Positions 27,163 to 36,611 of a stretch of DNA of 64,000 nucleotides are shown piece after piece; the first letter of the stretch is position 1, and each line of letters starts with the position of its first letter. Where the stretch lies: contig NZ_JAJNAY010000001.1 in NCBI RefSeq assembly GCF_021010565.1, positions 2,522,001 through 2,586,000 of the forward strand, written 5' to 3'. The stretch is from Chryseobacterium turcicum. Lineage in GTDB: Bacteria; Bacteroidota; Bacteroidia; Flavobacteriales; Weeksellaceae. The notes below the pieces were generated by a model. The model was not told where the DNA came from, searched no databases, and worked only from the letters and a program-made list of their open reading frames with translations. Position numbers and translations under genes: made by a program.

Positions 27163-28410
27163 CTATTTTCCGTTTTTCATCGCACTATTTACCCTACCAG
27201 ATGCAGAACCGGCTGCTGCATTTTTAGCTGTGGCAGCTGCTACAGAAGCACCTCCTGTTTTGGCAGCCAATATTGCTGTTTTGGTACCGCTGGCTATTTT
27301 TCCGGCTGCATTTTTCATTTTGGTCATTGAGCCCGCTCCTCCTGCTGAAACAATACTGTCTGCAATAGTTGGCGTCATTAGAACCCCGATTCCTGTCACA
27401 ACATAAGCAACACAGGTAAATAACTGGTTGTAGATCATTCCCGAATTACTCACATAGACCATCAACGCGTCCAAGTTTGTAATCATTCCGTTGGATAATA
27501 AGGTGTCATATCGTTCTATTTCCATCTCATAGCCGGAAGCGATCAACTGCTGACCAATATTGATGATGGTATAGGCAACAAAAGTGTAGAGATTGATATT
27601 GATAAATTTCGATACCCAGCTATATAATGAATTTTCAAAGCCTGGAACTAGCGCCATTCCTACGGCTATCGGTCCTAAAATGATGAGTATATAAGCCCAT
27701 ATTTTTTGAATGAAGAAAATGAGATATACACAGATTCGAAGGATGGAAAGGCAGACAAATTCAATGAGTTCTGCTACCAATTTTTGCATCTGGAATTCCA
27801 TTCTTATGGACCATTCTTTGATAGGCTGAATTAATTTATCCAAGCCCTCACTGATATCAAACCAAGAATCATCTACATCTTCAGTGGTGTTTTCAATGAC
27901 TTCCTGCTTCGCATCTTCTTCCGCTTTCAGTTTTATGACGGCATCCAATAATTGTTGCTGCTTTTTGAATCTCTCAACACGCAGGTCATTTACTTCAGAT
28001 TCTATTTCGCTGAAAATTGATATTCCTGGTTCTGCAATGGCTTCAAAGGGTGCCTGGATCATACTGACAAATCCGTTCCAATATACAAGCGTAAATCCTA
28101 TCAGAATTGGTTTCAGCATCGGCGTGATTTCCCATTCTCTGTCTCCGGCTGCCATTTGCCAGCCCATATATCCGAGATACATCAGAGCACCTAAACCGCC
28201 TATTGCTTTTCCGACCAAAGCAGAACCCGCAGCGCTATCTTGTATAGTGGTGTCGAGTTTTGCGAAAACTTCCATAAACCATTTCTCAAACGCGCCGTCA
28301 CCCTTCAAAAATTGGAGTAAATTACTGTAATCACTATCTGTCTGGGCGAAACCCATTGCAGGTAAAAGCATTGCCAGCAGGCAACAAAAAATTGTGAGAT
28401 TTTTATTCAT
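27163..28410 (-). CDS. traJ: Conjugative transposon protein TraJ (VirB6-like)
   Basis: 415 residues with a signal peptide (LLAMLLPAMGFAQ) and several membrane helices (for example VGKAIGGLGALMYLGYMGWQ, ILRICVYLIFFIQKIWAYIL, IYNQLFTCVAYVVTGIGVL). An Ala/Gly-rich C-terminus follows. This is the polytopic VirB6-type channel protein TraJ. The stop is about 50 bases before traK. Confidence 0.88.
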   Translation of the reverse strand: MNKNLTIFCCLLAMLLPAMGFAQTDSDYSNLLQFLKGDGAFEKWFMEVFAKLDTTIQDSAAGSALVGKAIGGLGALMYLGYMGWQMAAGDREWEITPMLKPILIGFTLVYWNGFVSMIQAPFEAIAEPGISIFSEIESEVNDLRVERFKKQQQLLDAVIKLKAEEDAKQEVIENTTEDVDDSWFDISEGLDKLIQPIKEWSIRMEFQMQKLVAELIEFVCLSILRICVYLIFFIQKIWAYILIILGPIAVGMALVPGFENSLYSWVSKFININLYTFVAYTIINIGQQLIASGYEMEIERYDTLLSNGMITNLDALMVYVSNSGMIYNQLFTCVAYVVTGIGVLMTPTIADSIVSAGGAGSMTKMKNAAGKIASGTKTAILAAKTGGASVAAATAKNAAAGSASGRVNSAMKNGK

Positions 28411-28411
28411 T

Positions 28412-29242
28412 TTAATATCTGTGTTTATAATGTTGCATCGTGCTATGGACGATCTGCCCGTCTGATGCCGGTGTCCATGCAGGCGGTAAAGCGTAATTTG
28501 AATGGTTTTTTAAAATGTTCTTGTAATCAGTGAGAAGTGTCGTCTTGTTATTGTGATTTCTTAATTCCCATACAAATTTTCTCCATTTCATAAGGGTTTC
28601 GTGGTACATCAGGAATCGTTTTCCTCTTGGCATATCCATACTTCTGGACATTGTATATTTTTCTTTGATGAGATCCAGTTCTTCCTGAAGCCTTTTTATC
28701 GTCCCTGTGATATTAAGGGTTTCATAGGTTTGTGGGTCTTTCAGCTTCCATTCTAAAAAATTCTGTGGATGATCGGGGAATTCAGTAATGGGTTTTAACA
28801 TTCGTTTGTAATAAAGCAGCCAAAGAGGGTCTGCATCAACTGTAGCGGAAGTCCAGTGGGCAAAATCCTGAACGCTTCTTTTATGAATAGTATCCGAAGC
28901 GGTTTTTATCTTTTTTGCTTCTTCTTCCTGAAATTTCAATTGGGCGAATCGTTGATTTTGAACTCCAGTAGGTTTTAACGGTCTGATGTCTTCACCATCT
29001 TTGTAATCCCTGTTGATATTAGGTGCCCACATTCCCCAAACCGTAGCGTAAGCAAAATTGGTTTGGATTCCCAGAAAATATTTGGGATATGGTCGCCAGT
29101 CTCCCCAGCTTTCAAATGTCATTCTCTTATGCTGGGCTACAATTGATGGGTCATTCAATCTTTTCACACTGACTTGTCCAAAAACATTTGTTACAATCAA
29201 TAATAAGAGGAAAAATTTTCCTTTTCTTAATAAATTTTCCAT
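28412..29242 (-). CDS. Conserved secreted hypothetical protein of the tra operon
   Basis: 276 residues with a signal peptide ending VTNVFGQ. The mature protein is rich in Trp and Tyr (ESWGDWRPYPKYF, YATVWGMWAPNINRDY, WLLYYKRMLKPITEFPDHP). It is one base upstream of traJ and directly after a TraI-like gene, so it is probably a periplasmic part of the flavobacterial transfer apparatus. No named family recognised. Confidence 0.65.
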   Translation of the reverse strand: MENLLRKGKFFLLLLIVTNVFGQVSVKRLNDPSIVAQHKRMTFESWGDWRPYPKYFLGIQTNFAYATVWGMWAPNINRDYKDGEDIRPLKPTGVQNQRFAQLKFQEEEAKKIKTASDTIHKRSVQDFAHWTSATVDADPLWLLYYKRMLKPITEFPDHPQNFLEWKLKDPQTYETLNITGTIKRLQEELDLIKEKYTMSRSMDMPRGKRFLMYHETLMKWRKFVWELRNHNNKTTLLTDYKNILKNHSNYALPPAWTPASDGQIVHSTMQHYKHRY

Positions 29243-29247
29243 AGTTT

Positions 29248-29916
29248 TTAATTAAAAATGTATTTGTATTTTTGAATAATATCGCCAACAATAAGTTTGT
29301 CTATATTGATGTAATTTCTTAGTACAGGAACCTGATACAGATAAGGGATCTTCTTGGCATTCTCTAATCGTAAATTGATGTACAGTATATTCCCGTTAAT
29401 GTTTCTGACCCTTATAAATATTTTTTCAATGAGCATTTCCCTATCCATCGAATCCATCAGAAAACCTTTGTCTTCTTTTAGGATATCTTCCGTAACTTCT
29501 TGCTGAAGCTTCAAAGTCTGCTTGCCGATTTCTACATAGTATTTTGAAACCAAGACAGCATATTCGGGATGTTGTGCAGATAGATCCAACATTTTGTTGG
29601 AGTTGGTCACTATTTTACTGAGATATTGATACAGGTATATGAGCTTTTTACTCTGTATCAGTGCGGAATTGACATTTTTCAGTTGTTGATAGATGTATTC
29701 CTGAATCGCTATAATTTGCGTTATTTTATTATTGACGTCATCATACAATTCTTTTTGCTTTTCATAAGAATCTAAAAAAGTCTGCTCGCTTCCTAACCGA
29801 ACACCATGATTGACAGTGATCTGTGATAACAATTTGTCATTAATCACTATTTGCTGGCTGTTTACAGGTGCTATAGTGAAAAATAAAGCTCCAAAAAGAA
29901 TTGCTTTTTTGCTCAT
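29248..29916 (-). CDS. TraI-like secreted coiled protein, paralogue 3
   Basis: 222 residues with a signal peptide (LFFTIAPVNSQ) and mainly long helices (TQIIAIQEYIYQQLKNVNSAL, LSKIVTNSNKMLDLSAQHPEY). The segments SAQHPEYAVLVSKYYVE and INIDKLIVGDIIQKYKYIF correspond to ASQHPQYAIFGVKASQK and INTDKAIVENIMDRYKKNF of the protein at 30746-31399, so the two are paralogues. The position after traG and before traJ is that of TraI (DUF4141-type). Periplasmic, function unknown. Confidence 0.7.
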   Translation of the reverse strand: MSKKAILFGALFFTIAPVNSQQIVINDKLLSQITVNHGVRLGSEQTFLDSYEKQKELYDDVNNKITQIIAIQEYIYQQLKNVNSALIQSKKLIYLYQYLSKIVTNSNKMLDLSAQHPEYAVLVSKYYVEIGKQTLKLQQEVTEDILKEDKGFLMDSMDREMLIEKIFIRVRNINGNILYINLRLENAKKIPYLYQVPVLRNYINIDKLIVGDIIQKYKYIFN

Positions 29917-30013
29917 ATCATTATTATTTCATTAAGGAATTTGCCAAATACATTGGCTACGCCGAATCTTCGATTTCATCGACTGACAGGAGATAATCTT
30001 AGATTTCTCATTT

Positions 30014-30736
30014 CTAAAAAGATTTAATGTTTACCATTATGTTTTCAACCACCTGCCTGTCTCTATTGACATAGTATTGGAAGGTTCTTTTATTACGCTT
30101 TACTTTGGCTTTTATATCTCTTATCTTCAAAAGCATATGCGTGGAATTCCTGCTCAATGTTTTTACTTCACCCAAAGCATAATCCAGTAAAATCTTACGT
30201 TCTGATTTCTCCATTTGGTTGATGGCTCCGTAAGACAAAATGATTCCGGTTACAAGCCGTGTTATCATTTGCAAATCATTCACAAACTGAACTTGAGCAG
30301 GCAAAACAGCTATAATTGAATAGGGTGCATCATTAATTTCGTTGATGATTGCGGTCTGATTTTGTGTGATCTTCGTAATCTCCCTGCTCATTGCAATTCC
30401 GGCTGGAATTGCCTGAATGGCAAATGAAACAATCCTCAATCTGTCCTGAATTTTAGTAACCTTATCTTTAAAATTGTTCCATTGCGTTCTGTTGGCTGTT
30501 TCGACCGTAGCATTCAGTGTTTGCTTTTGGCGCATTTCTGTTTGCCTTTCGTGTTCTTTCATCGTGGCATTGATCTCTAAATCCATCATAGGAAATGATA
30601 CATTTTCCTGCTGCCACGCAGGTGTAGAACCACCACCAGAAGAAGTGATAACAATGTATATTACAGAAAAAAGCAAACTTAAAAGCAATTTATTTTTGCC
30701 TCCGTAAAGTCGGCGAATCTCATCCTTCGATTTCAT
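30014..30736 (-). CDS. Membrane-anchored helical tra protein, paralogue 2
   Basis: 240 residues. A membrane or signal segment (LLLSLLFSVIYIVITSSGGGS) is followed by helical, Gln/Glu/Arg-rich sequence (MKEHERQTEMRQKQTLNATVETANRTQ) and a hydrophobic stretch (IRLVTGIILSYGAI). The C-terminus NRDRQVVENIMVNI resembles the tails of the two flanking TraI-like proteins. It lies 9 bases after 30746-31399. A component of the periplasmic transfer machinery by context. Confidence 0.62.
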   Translation of the reverse strand: MKSKDEIRRLYGGKNKLLLSLLFSVIYIVITSSGGGSTPAWQQENVSFPMMDLEINATMKEHERQTEMRQKQTLNATVETANRTQWNNFKDKVTKIQDRLRIVSFAIQAIPAGIAMSREITKITQNQTAIINEINDAPYSIIAVLPAQVQFVNDLQMITRLVTGIILSYGAINQMEKSERKILLDYALGEVKTLSRNSTHMLLKIRDIKAKVKRNKRTFQYYVNRDRQVVENIMVNIKSF

Positions 30737-30745
30737 CTTATGCTT

Positions 30746-31399
30746 TTAAAAATTCTTTTTATACCGATCCATAATATTTTCAACAATAGCTTTGTCTGTA
30801 TTGATATAGCCTGCCAATGGGTTGATGGAATTCCAAAACCCCAATCGGTTGGCTTTTTCCAGTCTTAATTTGATCGCCAAAAGCCAAAGCTTCAGATTCT
30901 TTACATTACCCGAAATATTGTGTAAAAGCTTGTAGCGATCTCCTGCCGTTGCCAAATTCAGTTCTCCAGAGGTTAATAGATCCGAAACATCTGTCACTAT
31001 CTTTAAACTTTGCTCGTAGGTCTTTTGTGAAGCTTTAACCCCGAAAATCGCGTACTGCGGATGTTGTGATGCCAATTGTACCACCTGTGATGAATAATTG
31101 TAACATTTATTGAGCTCAGAGTAGATTTCCTGTACCTGAATACCATTCTGCAGTGTTCCTGAAACTTCTTTTAAGCCTTTCAGAATTTTATTCTGAATAT
31201 CATTTGCTGCCACCATTTGGGTTCCGACCCAGGTTTGAGCATCTTTTAATTTTGAAGTTTCTTCAATGACCTCATTCTGCTTGGCTTTCAGATTTTCAGA
31301 ATACAGAATCATTGCCGCCGTTACCGTAGGATCGATATAGGTATTTTGTGAATAAAGTAATCCTCCAAATCCTAAGAAAATAATGCTAAACTTTTTCAT
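30746..31399 (-). CDS. TraI-like secreted coiled protein, paralogue 1
   Basis: 217 residues with a signal peptide (IIFLGFGGLLYSQ) and long helices (KAKQNEVIEETSKLKDAQTW, VSGTLQNGIQVQEIYSELNK). Paralogue of 29248-29916 through ASQHPQYAIF and INTDKAIVENIMDRYK. It overlaps the traG 3' end by 14 bases. Position matches traI, downstream of traG, in Bacteroidota operons; a VirB5-like structural role is possible but unproven. Confidence 0.7.
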   Translation of the reverse strand: MKKFSIIFLGFGGLLYSQNTYIDPTVTAAMILYSENLKAKQNEVIEETSKLKDAQTWVGTQMVAANDIQNKILKGLKEVSGTLQNGIQVQEIYSELNKCYNYSSQVVQLASQHPQYAIFGVKASQKTYEQSLKIVTDVSDLLTSGELNLATAGDRYKLLHNISGNVKNLKLWLLAIKLRLEKANRLGFWNSINPLAGYINTDKAIVENIMDRYKKNF

Positions 31400-34300
31400 A
31401 TTGCTGTTTGTTGATTAATACTGAAAAACTGATATTACGGTCTTCTAATTCCTGTGAGATGATTTTGAAAACATTCTTTCCTTTATGCTGTATTTTCATC
31501 ATTCTGTAATAAGAATTGATTTTTTCATCCAAAGGATTCTGATATAAATTCACGAGTGATACCAAGTTTTCCAGACTGTCTCCGAAGATTTTTAAATCAC
31601 CAACTATTCTGCGTAATGCTTCGTCATAATCCCCATATTGATGTACATAATATTCAACAGCTAATTTTTCAGGCTTTTCTGTCGTGTAGGTCAGATACTG
31701 CTCCAATGAAACCTCGTTTCCATAGACTTCCCCTTTCGAACCCCGTTTCAGATAAAATTCCTTGAATCGGCTTCGTCCGAATTTATTATTGAGATTATTG
31801 ATGGTGAAAATCTTGTTCTGCTCGACTTTATTGAGTGAAAGCAATGAAGCGATTTTGTCAAAGTTGTCCTTGAATTTGGTTTGATCAAGCAAAATGAATG
31901 TATCCGAGTTGTTGATGATACTGTCTTTTACGACTGCGTTTCCGATAATGTCATCCAGTTCCTGCGTTACCACCACCGCTTCTCCCCAAAATTTCCTTAC
32001 CGTTTTATACAAATAAAGAATGTAACCTCCCATCAGTTTACTGGCAATCGCTTTCCAGGCTTCTTCAATGATGAGGGCTTTTCTACGGTCTTTTCTGAGT
32101 CTCATTTTCTGAATAAAAGTGTCCATAATAATGAGCGTTACAATCGGAAACAGTTTCGGATTGTCTTTTACATTGTCGATCTCAAACACAATAAATGTTT
32201 CGTCAAACAGCGTATTATCCGTACTTTCATTTAGCGTTGTTCCATACCTTCCACCTTTGTAAAAATCTCTCAGAACAAACAAAAATGTTCGAAGATTAAA
32301 CTCCTTCTCAATGATGTTGTGCTTCTTATTATTCAGATAGATTGGAAGAAATTGGTCGCAATAATCATAAAATCCATTGAAAGAAAGTTCAGTTACAAGC
32401 AGCTTTTCTTCTAGTTCTTTGATTTTTCTAATGATCGCTTTTCTAAAAGATTCATTCCAATCATCAGCTGATCTTGGTTGCTTGATGATATCGCTCGACT
32501 TAATTAAAATCAATTGGGTTTCATTGTATATTTTCCGCCTTTCTTCATCATTCAGCGTGTCATAAGCTTCATAGACTTTATAAAAAATTTCACTTTCATA
32601 TTCCGGATTGTTGATGTTCTTATCAGGATGATAAAATTTCAACAGTTTTCTTCCCGCTTCTTTTATTTCATCGGAACTGGCGTCGAAAGTAATTCCTAAA
32701 ACATCGTAATAGTTTTGCTGCCACTTAACTTCATTCTCATATTCAGAAAATAGATCCTCTTCGTGAATATTGTATTTATTGAGATATAGAATTAATTCTT
32801 CCGAAGTTTTTCCCTCATACCACTCTTGTCCGGAATTAAAATACTGATGATAATACGACATCAACACATTGTCTAATATAGATTTTTGTGCAGATGACAT
32901 TGCAGCATCAGGACCTTGCCAGATCAGGAAAATCAAATTGGTTAAGAATTCAATTTTTTCAATATTAAATTCTTTTTTATCCATTAGAAAAGGATTCATT
33001 GTGATTGGTTTTTCTTCTGTGTATTGGATATATCTTCCTCCTTTATATTTGCAGGTTCCAGAATAGGAATCTCCGGTATCAACAATTACGACATCATAAT
33101 TATAGGTCAGATACTGCTCAATAATATTGTTCATTAAAAAACTCTTGCCTGACCCGCTGGGTCCAAGAACAAACTTATTTCTGTTGTTGATTCTTCCTAT
33201 TTTCATCGGTAAATCCGAAGGATCAACTTTCAGCGGAACACCTTGCCTGTCTGTAAATCTCAGGTAGAAATTGGAATCTTCATTGACGGGGTAACTTTCC
33301 TTAAAAAAAAAACACAAGGCCGCTTCGCTTGTCGTCATAAATAGATCGTATTCTCTGAGTTCGGTTCCATTACCCGGAATGGCCGCCCTCCAAAGTTCCA
33401 ATTGATTGTAGGCATTTTTAGAAACAATGATGCCTTTCGTAAAAAGCTTATTTTCAATCATCGACTGAATGTTCTCCATTTTTTCCAAAGTATCTGCGGA
33501 AAATAAGATTGAAAAATGTGCATTGACAACGAGCTGTCCGTCAATGGCTATGTTATGAAGCAAAGTCTGAATTTCATCTGCTATAATCGCATTGGACGGA
33601 GAATTGTTGGCTGCTCCTTCGTGCTTTTTCTTCTTTTTATCAAGCTCCCTTTGCTGTTGTGCCTGAAGCGGAATCGTAATGATTTGATTGTAAACAATGG
33701 TCTCATAATCTTCCAGTTCATTGATGAAACTAAAATTGTCAACTGCCGTCTCAGCTGCAGCTCCGTTTCCTCCAAGAACAGAATAAGGTTCAATTTCTGA
33801 AGGCAGATCAATGTTTTCTACATCGACGTAAGCAATGTTTTTCACAAACCTGTTTCCTATCTGCAGAAATTCATTGGTACTTTTTATATTATCAAAGGTT
33901 GGAGACTTAGAAAACTGCATCGACAATACGCCTGATATATAGTATTCCAGATCTTTCTCGAATAAAAACTGTGGTTCGCAGTCGCTTTGTTTCAAAAGCA
34001 TAAATACTTTCTGACATTTGTCCCGTAATTCTTTGTAGCTTTTTTCAGAGAATTGGTAATGTTTAGTTTTCTTTTTCAGTTTGTCATCGATGATATCCGT
34101 GAAGAATAGCACGGTTTCAATGGTCTTAAAAAGCCTGCCTTCAAAATGTTCTGAATATTTTTGCTGTAGAAATTGATTGGATTGTTCTGCAGTATATTTC
34201 TTTTTAGAAAAAATGTCAAGCTTCTGGACAATTCTTCCTTCTCCAATAATCGATACCACCTGATTTAAGACTGTATGAAAATGCAGGTACGTATCCGGAT

Positions 34301-34451
34301 CTGCAGAATATTGCTCAACAATGTTTTTTATCCTGATGCCAATGATAGGATTTCCGTACTGCCCAAAAAGAACATCAAAATCCCAATTGAAATCTTTGGC
34401 ATAGTCATACCCGATAAAAGGGATATTAAATGCTTGTTTTTCCTTTTTCAT
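31386..34451 (-). CDS. traG: Conjugation ATPase TraG (VirB4-like) with an inserted DnaJ domain
   Basis: 1021 residues. The N-terminal domain (1-400) is VirB4-like; Walker A GPSGSGKS is at 430-437 and the Walker B region KALIIEEAW at about 791-799, followed by VVVTQELDDIIGNAVVKDSI. VirB4/TraG is the main secretion ATPase at the inner membrane. Unusually, residues about 580-645 are a complete J-domain (YYDVLGITFDASSDEIKEAG, HPD at 608-610, FYKVYEAYDTLNDEERRKIY), placed between the two ATPase motifs. Usual TraG proteins are near 830 residues, so this one is about 190 longer. A J-domain would let it call an Hsp70 such as host DnaK. Confidence 0.92.
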   Translation of the reverse strand: MKKEKQAFNIPFIGYDYAKDFNWDFDVLFGQYGNPIIGIRIKNIVEQYSADPDTYLHFHTVLNQVVSIIGEGRIVQKLDIFSKKKYTAEQSNQFLQQKYSEHFEGRLFKTIETVLFFTDIIDDKLKKKTKHYQFSEKSYKELRDKCQKVFMLLKQSDCEPQFLFEKDLEYYISGVLSMQFSKSPTFDNIKSTNEFLQIGNRFVKNIAYVDVENIDLPSEIEPYSVLGGNGAAAETAVDNFSFINELEDYETIVYNQIITIPLQAQQQRELDKKKKKHEGAANNSPSNAIIADEIQTLLHNIAIDGQLVVNAHFSILFSADTLEKMENIQSMIENKLFTKGIIVSKNAYNQLELWRAAIPGNGTELREYDLFMTTSEAALCFFFKESYPVNEDSNFYLRFTDRQGVPLKVDPSDLPMKIGRINNRNKFVLGPSGSGKSFLMNNIIEQYLTYNYDVVIVDTGDSYSGTCKYKGGRYIQYTEEKPITMNPFLMDKKEFNIEKIEFLTNLIFLIWQGPDAAMSSAQKSILDNVLMSYYHQYFNSGQEWYEGKTSEELILYLNKYNIHEEDLFSEYENEVKWQQNYYDVLGITFDASSDEIKEAGRKLLKFYHPDKNINNPEYESEIFYKVYEAYDTLNDEERRKIYNETQLILIKSSDIIKQPRSADDWNESFRKAIIRKIKELEEKLLVTELSFNGFYDYCDQFLPIYLNNKKHNIIEKEFNLRTFLFVLRDFYKGGRYGTTLNESTDNTLFDETFIVFEIDNVKDNPKLFPIVTLIIMDTFIQKMRLRKDRRKALIIEEAWKAIASKLMGGYILYLYKTVRKFWGEAVVVTQELDDIIGNAVVKDSIINNSDTFILLDQTKFKDNFDKIASLLSLNKVEQNKIFTINNLNNKFGRSRFKEFYLKRGSKGEVYGNEVSLEQYLTYTTEKPEKLAVEYYVHQYGDYDEALRRIVGDLKIFGDSLENLVSLVNLYQNPLDEKINSYYRMMKIQHKGKNVFKIISQELEDRNISFSVLINKQQYEKV

Positions 34452-34475
34452 ATGAATTTATTTATTTTTTATTGG

Positions 34476-34796
34476 TCATATGAACCTTTCGGTTTCATCA
34501 CTTTTTAAAAGTCTTTTGTTGGTTAATTTTTTTGGAAAGATCAAGATCTGATCGAAATTTTTGGTCTTGTCATACAATCCATATTTATCCTGTCTTTTGA
34601 AGATCAGATAAACGCCTCCTGCAGTTATTGCTAATCCGAGTAAAGAACCCAGTAATCCGAATTTGGATAGTATTAATGATGCAATTACTCCGCTTCCGAT
34701 CACACCTACTGCGTAAAAAATGTATTTCCCTTTCAGTCCAAAAAACACAAGGGGTTTTTTGAGCCCCTTGTATAAATAAAATCCCATTTTAGGCAA
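34476..34796 (-). CDS. traF: Conjugal transfer protein TraF (DUF4133)
   Basis: 106 residues: MGFYLYKGLKKPLVFFGLKG, two membrane helices (about 26-42 and 47-66) and a charged C-terminal tail (KRQDKYGLYDKTKN). This is the DUF4133/VirB3-like layout of TraF. It overlaps the traE gene by 8 bases and is 24 bases upstream of traG, as usual. Confidence 0.88.
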   Translation of the reverse strand: MPKMGFYLYKGLKKPLVFFGLKGKYIFYAVGVIGSGVIASLILSKFGLLGSLLGLAITAGGVYLIFKRQDKYGLYDKTKNFDQILIFPKKLTNKRLLKSDETERFI

Positions 34797-35109
34797 AGAA
34801 TGCGGTTACAAATTCTGGAACTACAAGCAGGAAGATCATTGCTCCTCCATAACCAAGGATCTCTTTGTTGACATCCTGGTCTCCATTCGTCCATTTGTTG
34901 TACACTCTCAAACCTCCGATGAATCCTACCAATCCACCAACTGCTTTTAAAATAAGCTTGATAGGATCCCAGTAATCTTTAATATCGTTGGCGGCATTCG
35001 AGATTGCTGTTGCACCGCCTTGTGCAAATGCAGGTGTTAGTGCCATCACTACCAAGGCGAGGGTTAGAACTTTTTTCATCATTTGGTGCTTTTTGAATTT
35101 TTGCTTCAT
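34789..35109 (-). CDS. traE: Conjugal transfer protein TraE (DUF4134, pilin-like VirB2)
   Basis: 106 residues in the longest frame. Start at M10 or M11 (MKKVLTLALVVMALTPAFAQ, ATG near 35079) gives a normal signal peptide and is more likely. The mature part is Gly/Ala-rich with two hydrophobic helices (AVGGLVGFIGGLRVYNKW, YGGAMIFLLVVPEFVTAFF), the VirB2-like DUF4134 pattern. Probably the pilin-like or channel-lining subunit. Confidence 0.88.
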   Translation of the reverse strand: MKQKFKKHQMMKKVLTLALVVMALTPAFAQGGATAISNAANDIKDYWDPIKLILKAVGGLVGFIGGLRVYNKWTNGDQDVNKEILGYGGAMIFLLVVPEFVTAFFA

Positions 35110-35231
35110 AATAAATGTGCTTTTAGAAGGTTAATAAATGGGTTGATTTTTGGTTTTTGGGCGTAGAACACCCTGCATCGTAATTTTAATACGTTGATTA
35201 TTAATACTTTATAATTATTTAGATTTTAGAA

Positions 35232-35822
35232 CTACATCGTGGAGTTATACACTTTGTGTCCGTCGTAGTTGGCAACCATTTGAACTAAAGTTTCAGATAG
35301 ATTAAGCATCTTCTTCCATTCTTTTATTCTGGAATTTTCTGTGTCTTTATCGATAGTAGTTTTGTTTTGGAGAACTTCGTTAGGTTTTTGGATTTCCTGT
35401 TCGTTTATTATTTTTTTCGTTTGCTCAGGATATGTTTCGCGTGATTCAGATTTTTCGGGACTAGATTGATTTTCAGTTTCCGCAGAATCATTTTTTGTTA
35501 CAGTGTCCAGTTCCTCCAAATCTTGCTCAGATTCAAACTTACCTTTCAAAAACTGTAAATACTGTCGTTCATTCGATTCTTCCCCAGCATCAGGAATCAA
35601 TTCTTTTCTGTTGAATGATTTTGGAGTTATAATGTTTTCTACATCTTCAATCCCGATAGTTCTCGTTAATTCTTCGTATTGATCGGAGATTTCTGATAAA
35701 GAAAATTCCTGAGTCTCTTCTTTATAAGCTTCTTTTTCTTTTTTGAGAAACAGATCGTATAAAATATTACCTGCATAATACATCAGGTAAACAGCCAGTA
35801 TGCTAAGTGAAATTTTTATCAT
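35232..35822 (-). CDS. Anchored acidic protein in TraD position
   Basis: 196 residues: an N-terminal membrane helix (ISLSILAVYLMYYAGNILYDL) and a long, acidic, Glu/Ser/Lys-rich and probably disordered region, ending in a short folded helix-strand element (KEWKKMLNLSETLVQMVANY). Placed between traA and traE, where traB-D genes stand in related operons. No motif allows a firm name. Confidence 0.6.
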   Translation of the reverse strand: MIKISLSILAVYLMYYAGNILYDLFLKKEKEAYKEETQEFSLSEISDQYEELTRTIGIEDVENIITPKSFNRKELIPDAGEESNERQYLQFLKGKFESEQDLEELDTVTKNDSAETENQSSPEKSESRETYPEQTKKIINEQEIQKPNEVLQNKTTIDKDTENSRIKEWKKMLNLSETLVQMVANYDGHKVYNSTM

Positions 35823-35867
35823 TTTTTATTGATTTAGTGGTCATTTGAGAGTGGTCTGTGTTGGTAT

Positions 35868-36551
35868 TTAGTCTTTGGTTTTTTCCTTCTTTTTCAGAAT
35901 TTCTATTTTGAGTTTTGAATTTTCATTGATATGCTTTATAAGTTCATCGAACGTATTTTCTACTGCATATTTTTGCTTGCCAGCCAAGTTTCTGGTATTA
36001 ATAGTTTGCAGGATGTTTCTTTTGAATACCGGACTTGGCAGAAGCATTCCATATTTTGCCAGCTCAATATCCATTGCTTCCTGATTTAGGTATTTGTATC
36101 CTTTATCATATTTGGAACGGATAAAAATTCTTTCAGCCTCACTTTCAAGTAATCCCAGCATATTTATGAAAACTAAAGTCGATTTTACAGAAACATCTGA
36201 ATATTCAAATGGAATCACAATAAAATCGCTGTATATCAAAAGATCGCTGTATTTTGCATCGAGTGTTCCTGCCAAGTCAAAGAGGTTGATCTCCTCACTT
36301 TCTTTCAGATCAATAAGAGTATCAAAGTCCGAAAACGGCTGCTGATCATCTTCACCAATAATCTCAACATCATACAGTTTCGGGATTTCCAATGCTTCAT
36401 CTTCTTTCCATTTATAGTAAAAGGACTTCTGATAATCAAAATCGAATACATTTATTTTTCTTTCCGAATTGGTGGAAATATAATTGGCAAAAGCAATCGC
36501 CAATGTTGTTTTTCCGGTTCCTCCTTTTTGAGTAGCAAAAGTGATAATCAT
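35868..36551 (-). CDS. traA: ParA-family ATPase TraA
   Basis: 227 residues with the deviant Walker A KGGTGKTT at residues 9-16, a DFDYQKS switch-like segment and INLFDLAGTLDAKYSDLLIY as the Walker B region. This is the ParA/MinD fold. In Bacteroidota elements TraA stands first in the tra operon and probably positions or partitions the transfer complex or the excised circle. It follows the relaxase gene by about 60 bases. Confidence 0.88.
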   Translation of the reverse strand: MIITFATQKGGTGKTTLAIAFANYISTNSERKINVFDFDYQKSFYYKWKEDEALEIPKLYDVEIIGEDDQQPFSDFDTLIDLKESEEINLFDLAGTLDAKYSDLLIYSDFIVIPFEYSDVSVKSTLVFINMLGLLESEAERIFIRSKYDKGYKYLNQEAMDIELAKYGMLLPSPVFKRNILQTINTRNLAGKQKYAVENTFDELIKHINENSKLKIEILKKKEKTKD

Positions 36552-36611
36552 ACGCTTTTTGATGGTTTTTGGTTGATAGTTGTTGACTCTAATTAAAAGC
36601 CGAACTTCGGC

